From: Accumulibacter sp.
GTDB lineage: Bacteria > Pseudomonadota > Gammaproteobacteria > Burkholderiales > Rhodocyclaceae
DNA: 41,414 bases
Assembly: GCA_024235695.1 (NCBI GenBank)
Contig: JACKLX010000024.1
Span: 1-41,414 of the forward strand
Direction: 5' to 3'
Shown here one piece after another: positions 38,837-41,414 of this stretch. The notes below the pieces were generated by a model. That model was given only the letters and a program-made list of their open reading frames with translations, had not been told where the DNA came from and made no database searches. Positions within the stretch are counted from its first letter, which is position 1, and each line of letters begins with the position of its first letter. The position numbers and the translations under genes are program-made.

Positions 38837-39161
38837 GATGGCAACCTCCGACCGGGAACAGCCGCGCGGAGCAAGAATCGCGCCTGGCATTCTGGTCATT
38901 TATGCAGTGGTCACCCTATGGTCCCCCAACGCAAAAAGCAACCATTCCCGTGAAGGGGATTACCCCCGCACAACGCTGCCAAAGGCCGCATATCTCACTG
39001 CTTTCATGTGTGTTTTTTTCGCGTGCCAGCGCCCAAGAGAATATTTTTGCTGCGCTGCACGAATTAACCCTTGCACGCCTCGCGATTTCGCGCGCTGCGG
39101 ACTCCTGGCAAAAAGGGAGATCGGAGCTTGCGCCCGTGCAGCTGGAATGCGGATCAATTCC
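38837..39161 (-). promoter_or_regulatory. Leader and promoter region of the giant gene
   Basis: These 325 bases lie between the DUF4344 stop and the giant gene's start and hold no convincing gene. They are more AT-rich than the surroundings, with a seven-base A-tract (minus strand, 39019-39013) and an AAAAATATT stretch near 39045. A weak extended -10 candidate, TG then CATAAA (38904-38899), would start transcription about 55 bases before the ATG, but no good -35 accompanies it. A GGGG-taat-CCCC inverted repeat lies at 38966-38955. I found no clear sigma-54 or terminator sequence. Confidence 0.4.
38845..38849 (-). promoter_or_regulatory. Ribosome binding site fixing the giant gene's start
   Basis: GGAGG on the minus strand, eight bases before the ATG at 38836. 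It decides in favour of this start over the in-frame ATGs at 38899 and 38890, and over the ATG three codons further in. Confidence 0.7.
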
Positions 39162-40163
39162 TCATTCCGACCGCATTGCCAACTCACGTTCGACGAGAGG
39201 CAGATCAATCCATGGCTTCTTGCTCAAGGTCATCGCCTGCAGCACCCTGGTCTGCATATGCGGGACAAGGACTTTCTGCCACCGTCTTAGCAGCTCGGAA
39301 TCGTCCAGCCACTTCAGGATGTTGCGCGCACGCTGCACCGACAGAGGGTGGCGGTCGAAATGCTTGCTTTTTCTTTCGAGTTCCTTCCTGGTTGATCCCT
39401 TGCTGAAGAATTCCGCCGTTGTGCGCGCTCGCGCGGGTTGATCGAAGAGCACCAGGAGGGCGGTCGCGAACTCATCAGCGACCTCTTCGTTGCCGTGGAA
39501 TGGGTAGCCCCATTGCTGCAGCAAAACATGTCCGACCTCGTGCATCATTGCGAAAACGAAGATGTCACCTGCCTCGGCCTTGTCATCGAGTTCCTTCAGC
39601 AAGCTCGCAATCTCGACACAGATGATCACCGTGTCATCGCGGGAAAAGGCATTGGCCGTGCCACAGCGTGCGAAGCGAAACTGCAGGTCGTCGAAAACGA
39701 AATAGCGCCGCAGGTTGTGCGCGAACTTCGCCATCTGTTGATCCATTCGGGACCTGATTGCCGGGTCCCCACCGTCCGTGGTCTTGTCGCCCGGAGTGGC
39801 TCCGGAACGCCCGGTCACCTTGAGTGAAAAGCGGCGTTGCGCGCCACCTTGGCGATTGTCCACCACCAGGTAATAGACGCCGCTCGCGGGGATCTTCACA
39901 CCCACCTGAAGCTTGCCGATGACCTCACCCGTAAACAAGGATGTCCGGGTGGCTGGCGGAAGCCGCAGGTTGTCTTCGTCGACCAACAGAATCTCGGCCC
40001 GGCCATCGATTTCGATGCCGACCGAGAGGAAGGCACCTGCAGGCAGGTTGCTAAGGCGGGTAACGTGTTCCTTTCGGGCATCGACGGTGGCCTTCAGGCT
40101 CACCGTCTGTTCCCTGGCAAGAAGGGAACCGGAAGTCATGAGGGCGACAGCAATGATCATCAT
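39162..40163 (-). CDS. Secreted DUF4344-family metallopeptidase with N-terminal PPC-like domain
   Basis: A 333-residue protein from the ATG at 40163. A hydrophobic signal (about residues 1-16, ending SGSLLA) precedes the mature REQ. Residues about 25-115 resemble a pre-peptidase C-terminal (PPC) beta-sandwich: LPAGAFLSV, AEILLVDED, SGVYYLVVDN. From about 140 the DUF4344 pattern follows: CGTANAF, IICVEIASLL, then HEVGH at 208-212 (zinc and catalytic Glu) and GNEEVADEFA, which supplies an acidic third ligand. Ribosome-site support for the ATG is weak. In-frame TTG codons at 40193 and 40190 lie 13 and 16 bases after an AAAGGA and would add a positively charged n-region (RLQR), giving a better signal peptide. 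It is the gene immediately upstream of the giant gene on the same strand. A role in processing or quality control of the giant protein is inferred. Confidence 0.85.
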   Translation of the reverse strand: MMIIAVALMTSGSLLAREQTVSLKATVDARKEHVTRLSNLPAGAFLSVGIEIDGRAEILLVDEDNLRLPPATRTSLFTGEVIGKLQVGVKIPASGVYYLVVDNRQGGAQRRFSLKVTGRSGATPGDKTTDGGDPAIRSRMDQQMAKFAHNLRRYFVFDDLQFRFARCGTANAFSRDDTVIICVEIASLLKELDDKAEAGDIFVFAMMHEVGHVLLQQWGYPFHGNEEVADEFATALLVLFDQPARARTTAEFFSKGSTRKELERKSKHFDRHPLSVQRARNILKWLDDSELLRRWQKVLVPHMQTRVLQAMTLSKKPWIDLPLVERELAMRSE

Positions 40164-40221
40164 TGCGCACCGTTGCAATCGCTGTATCAACAATTTCTGC
40201 CACCATTCCTTTGATCGGGCA

Positions 40222-40248
40222 TTCAGGCAGCACCGGCTGGTGCCTGAA
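40222..40248. promoter_or_regulatory. Inverted repeat upstream of the DUF4344 gene
   Basis: The eight-base arms ttcaggca and tgcctgaa are perfect reverse complements across an 11-base centre. A second fold pairs the inner GCACC with GGTGC around GGCT. The element lies about 60 bases before the ATG at 40163. It could be an operator or a leader hairpin. No T-run follows it on either strand, so it is not an intrinsic terminator. Confidence 0.45.
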
Positions 40249-40465
40249 AAGCATAGCAAGATGGCGGTCCTCCCGGCGAGCCCGGCAGAGGCTGGCAGGA
40301 TCGGATCTTTGTTGCGAATTGGCAATCCTGTGTCGTGTGGCGGGTGCGAATCCCGTCCTGTTCGCTGCTGGCCGCTCGCCACGGGCCAGGTAAAAAAAGG
40401 CTTCTTGCAATGCTGGTATTATTCGCGTTCCATGTTGGCGCAACACCCTGTTTATCTTCTCTCTG

Positions 40466-40618
40466 TCAGCCACTTCCGTTTCCCGTTGATTCCTGTATGG
40501 AATAGCCAGCACCTTTCCCGACATGCATCCGAACACCGCCGATCACGCAGGCGACCCCGTGCCAGCACCAGCCCTGCTCGACTGTCTCGTGGTTCATGCC
40601 GAAGCGCCGGTACGGCAT
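40466..40618 (-). CDS. Possible small protein of 50 residues, unidentified
   Basis: The frame begins MPYRRFGMNHETVEQGWCWH and ends GNGSG. Its first 26 or so codons have G or C at nearly every third position, while the antisense frame does not. It has unusual Trp, Cys and His content for a chance ORF in GC-rich DNA. There is no ribosome binding site before the ATG, codon use weakens in the second half, and I recognise no family. It could be a remnant of a longer gene. Confidence 0.3.
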   Translation of the reverse strand: MPYRRFGMNHETVEQGWCWHGVACVIGGVRMHVGKGAGYSIQESTGNGSG

Positions 40619-40715
40619 CCGGCTTACGGCAGCGGCAGGAAGTGGACGCACGCGGAGCCATGACGCCAATGCCGTCGTCGAGAAAAGGCGGCCTGCAAGA
40701 CATCACGCGGAAACC

Positions 40716-40958
40716 ATGATGCCGGAAACGCAACCGCCTCCCGACCCTTTCCGTCTGCCCATGCACGACCTGCTCACCGCACAGGCGCTCGTCCACCAAA
40801 TCAAAGCCTTGCTCGAGGAACGGCAACTCAGCCTGCGTCCGCCACCGCCCGTGCCGACGACCTGTTGCGGTCGCGGCTGCAACGGGTGCGTCTGGCAAGG
40901 CTACTTCGAAGCATTGGCCTACTGGCGGGAACAGGCCCAGGCGCTCCTCCTGCCCTGA
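40716..40958 (+). CDS. Oxidoreductase-like (Oxidored-like) domain protein
   Basis: An 80-residue protein. A central helix (LLTAQALVHQIKALLEE) leads to a proline-rich stretch and the signature TCCGRGCNGCVWQGYFEAL, with cysteines at 50, 51, 55 and 58, Trp 60 and Tyr 63. This CC-x3-C-x2-CVW-x2-Y pattern defines the Oxidored-like N-terminal domain (PF09791), found as small bacterial proteins and in eukaryotic OXLD1-type proteins. Its function is unproven; the cysteines suggest metal or redox chemistry. I chose the first of two adjacent ATGs (40716, 40719). The frame stays open upstream to an ATG at 40596, but that part has no family similarity. It is the only convincing plus-strand gene and looks unrelated to the giant gene. 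Confidence 0.75.
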   Translation: MMPETQPPPDPFRLPMHDLLTAQALVHQIKALLEERQLSLRPPPPVPTTCCGRGCNGCVWQGYFEALAYWREQAQALLLP

Positions 40959-40982
40959 CGCATTGCGGCGGCGGACAGGCTC

Positions 40983-41262
40983 TCGGCGCTGCCGCAACGG
41001 CTGCGGCAACTCAGACCAGCCGTTATCGTCGAGTTCGTGCATCAGCGCGAGAAGCTGGCCGCGCTCGCCCGGCGGAACGCCCGCGCGTGCAAACGAGCTC
41101 GGGCAGTTCCCCGGCAGATCCGCGATCAGGCGGCCCTTGTCGTTGTACTTGCCGAAAGGCATGCGCCAGTTGAGCGGCGTTCGAGGCCTCGACGACGCCC
41201 GGAACGCGCAGGCTCCGGCGCTGCGCATCATGCGGCGCCGCATGCGGCGGATCAGACGCCAC
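40983..41262 (-). pseudogene. Frameshifted DUF3820-family remnant
   Basis: From 41162 to 40983 the minus strand encodes MPFGKYNDKGRLIADLPG, FARAGVPPGERGQLLALMHE and LDDNGW..LPQPLR, a clear match to the DUF3820 pattern (MPFGKYKGR...DLP...YL.WFAR.GFP.G.LG.LLALM.EI..NGL..LL.PLR). The expected YL.WF is replaced by CPSSF, and two residues are inserted after KY. The natural N-terminus seems to lie in another frame, from GTG at 41262 (…VEASNAAQLAH), shifted relative to MPFGKY near 41162. No stop follows PLRQRR in frame until 40466-40452, on the opposite strand of the Oxidored-like gene. Decay or sequencing errors would both explain this. Confidence 0.55.
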
Positions 41263-41286
41263 GGTAAATTTGTTCTCGTGCCGGGA

Positions 41287-41414
41287 TCAAGGTGATACGT
41301 GACCTGTGGAATTTTTGGTCATGCGCAGGTAGTCGAAGACCAATCGGATATTGCGGTTCAGGTGGCGCATTTTTTCGGCGATGCTGGTTTTGCCATCGGA
41401 GAAGTGATGCAGGA
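41287..41414 (-). CDS. C-terminal end of an unidentified ORF, possibly a transposase
   Basis: The last 41 codons of a frame entering from the right edge end in TGA at 41289-41287. The peptide is basic and helical (SIAEKMRHLNRNIRLVFDYL, then RMTKNSTG). G+C content is visibly lower than in the rest of the window, and it adjoins a decayed gene; both would suit a mobile element. I cannot assign a family from so short a piece. Confidence 0.4.
   Translation of the reverse strand, partial: LHHFSDGKTSIAEKMRHLNRNIRLVFDYLRMTKNSTGHVSP

Larger units (their letters stand above)
40194..40715. other. Intergenic stretch between the divergent DUF4344 and Oxidored-like genes
   Basis: About 520 bases hold the inverted repeat at 40222-40248, a small TGTTG-gcg-CAACA palindrome at 40433-40445, an A-run at 40392-40398, and the doubtful small ORF at 40466-40618. 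Both flanking genes should be promoted from here. I found no convincing -35/-10 pair on either strand. Confidence 0.45.

Noticed and set aside
38837-38899. Starting the giant protein at the first in-frame ATG (38899)
   Set aside because: The extra 21 residues have no ribosome binding site in front, whereas GGAGG sits eight bases before the ATG at 38836.
39020-39040. TGGCACG on the minus strand in the giant gene's leader as a sigma-54 -24 element
   Set aside because: The -12 GC element is missing at the required spacing; an A-tract follows instead. A second candidate near 38980 has the GG-GC distance one base too short.
40338-40358. tRNA T-arm-like sequence (gcggg, a TGCGAAT loop, cccgt)
   Set aside because: The loop deviates from TTCRANN and no matching acceptor, D or anticodon arm is found in the surrounding bases, so it is neither a tRNA nor a supported attachment-site remnant.
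40523-40663. A 46-codon plus-strand ORF before the Oxidored-like gene
   Set aside because: No ribosome site, mixed third-position composition, and it is antisense to a frame with a better coding signature.
1-41414. CRISPR arrays from the many regular repeats
   Set aside because: All regular repeats are in-frame protein repeats within the giant gene; no short identical repeat with unique equal-length spacers is seen.

Overview
The window is GC-rich (about two thirds G+C by eye). One gene dominates it: a minus-strand open reading frame of about 37.7 kb that encodes a single polypeptide of about 12,570 residues. The genes have ordinary Shine-Dalgarno sites. The flanking genes belong to families typical of proteobacteria (SapC, DUF4344, Oxidored-like, DUF3820). 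The giant protein's N-terminal LEPR-xLL motif plus DUF4347 is an architecture seen in very large surface or secreted proteins of proteobacteria and planctomycetes. A beta- or gammaproteobacterium is the most likely host. That is inference; there is no rRNA or housekeeping marker here.

Layout in the direction of transcription (minus strand, right to left): (i) a right edge of small or decayed genes: the C-terminal end of an unidentified reading frame (41414-41287), a frameshifted DUF3820 remnant (41262-40983), the only convincing plus-strand gene, an 80-residue Oxidored-like Cys-motif protein (40716-40958), and a possible 50-residue ORF (40618-40466); (ii) a secreted DUF4344 metallopeptidase (40163-39162); (iii) a 325-base spacer that must hold the promoter of the giant gene; (iv) the giant gene (38836-1118); (v) a 113-base gap with a hairpin, then a SapC-family gene (1004-147) with a strong ribosome binding site; (vi) 146 bases with a perfect 21-base palindrome at the left edge.

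The giant protein from N to C terminus: LEPR-xLL motif; DUF4347 with a His-Gly/Gly-Cys pair like that of caspase-fold (clan CD) peptidases; two short RTX blocks; long arrays of beta-rich modules, including two 259-residue tandem copies; a first metzincin-type zinc site; about 1,570 residues rich in Phe and Asp; an RTX block; more beta modules; RTX-like blocks; an unusual non-repetitive helical island of about 800 residues; five tandem 'VDDTGDT' modules; a second copy of an earlier RTX-like block; Calx-beta-like modules; a 12-unit 'GDNG' array with a 765-base higher-order period; the large C-terminal RTX region; two jelly-roll-like domains; a second metzincin site; and a short conserved-looking C-terminal tail.

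Working hypothesis: this is a calcium-stiffened megadalton surface or matrix protein (adhesin, S-layer-like or biofilm scaffold). SapC and the DUF4344 peptidase would be accessory factors for display or maturation, and the chain carries its own candidate processing sites. No type I secretion genes (ABC transporter, membrane fusion protein, TolC) lie in the window, so the export route is not shown.
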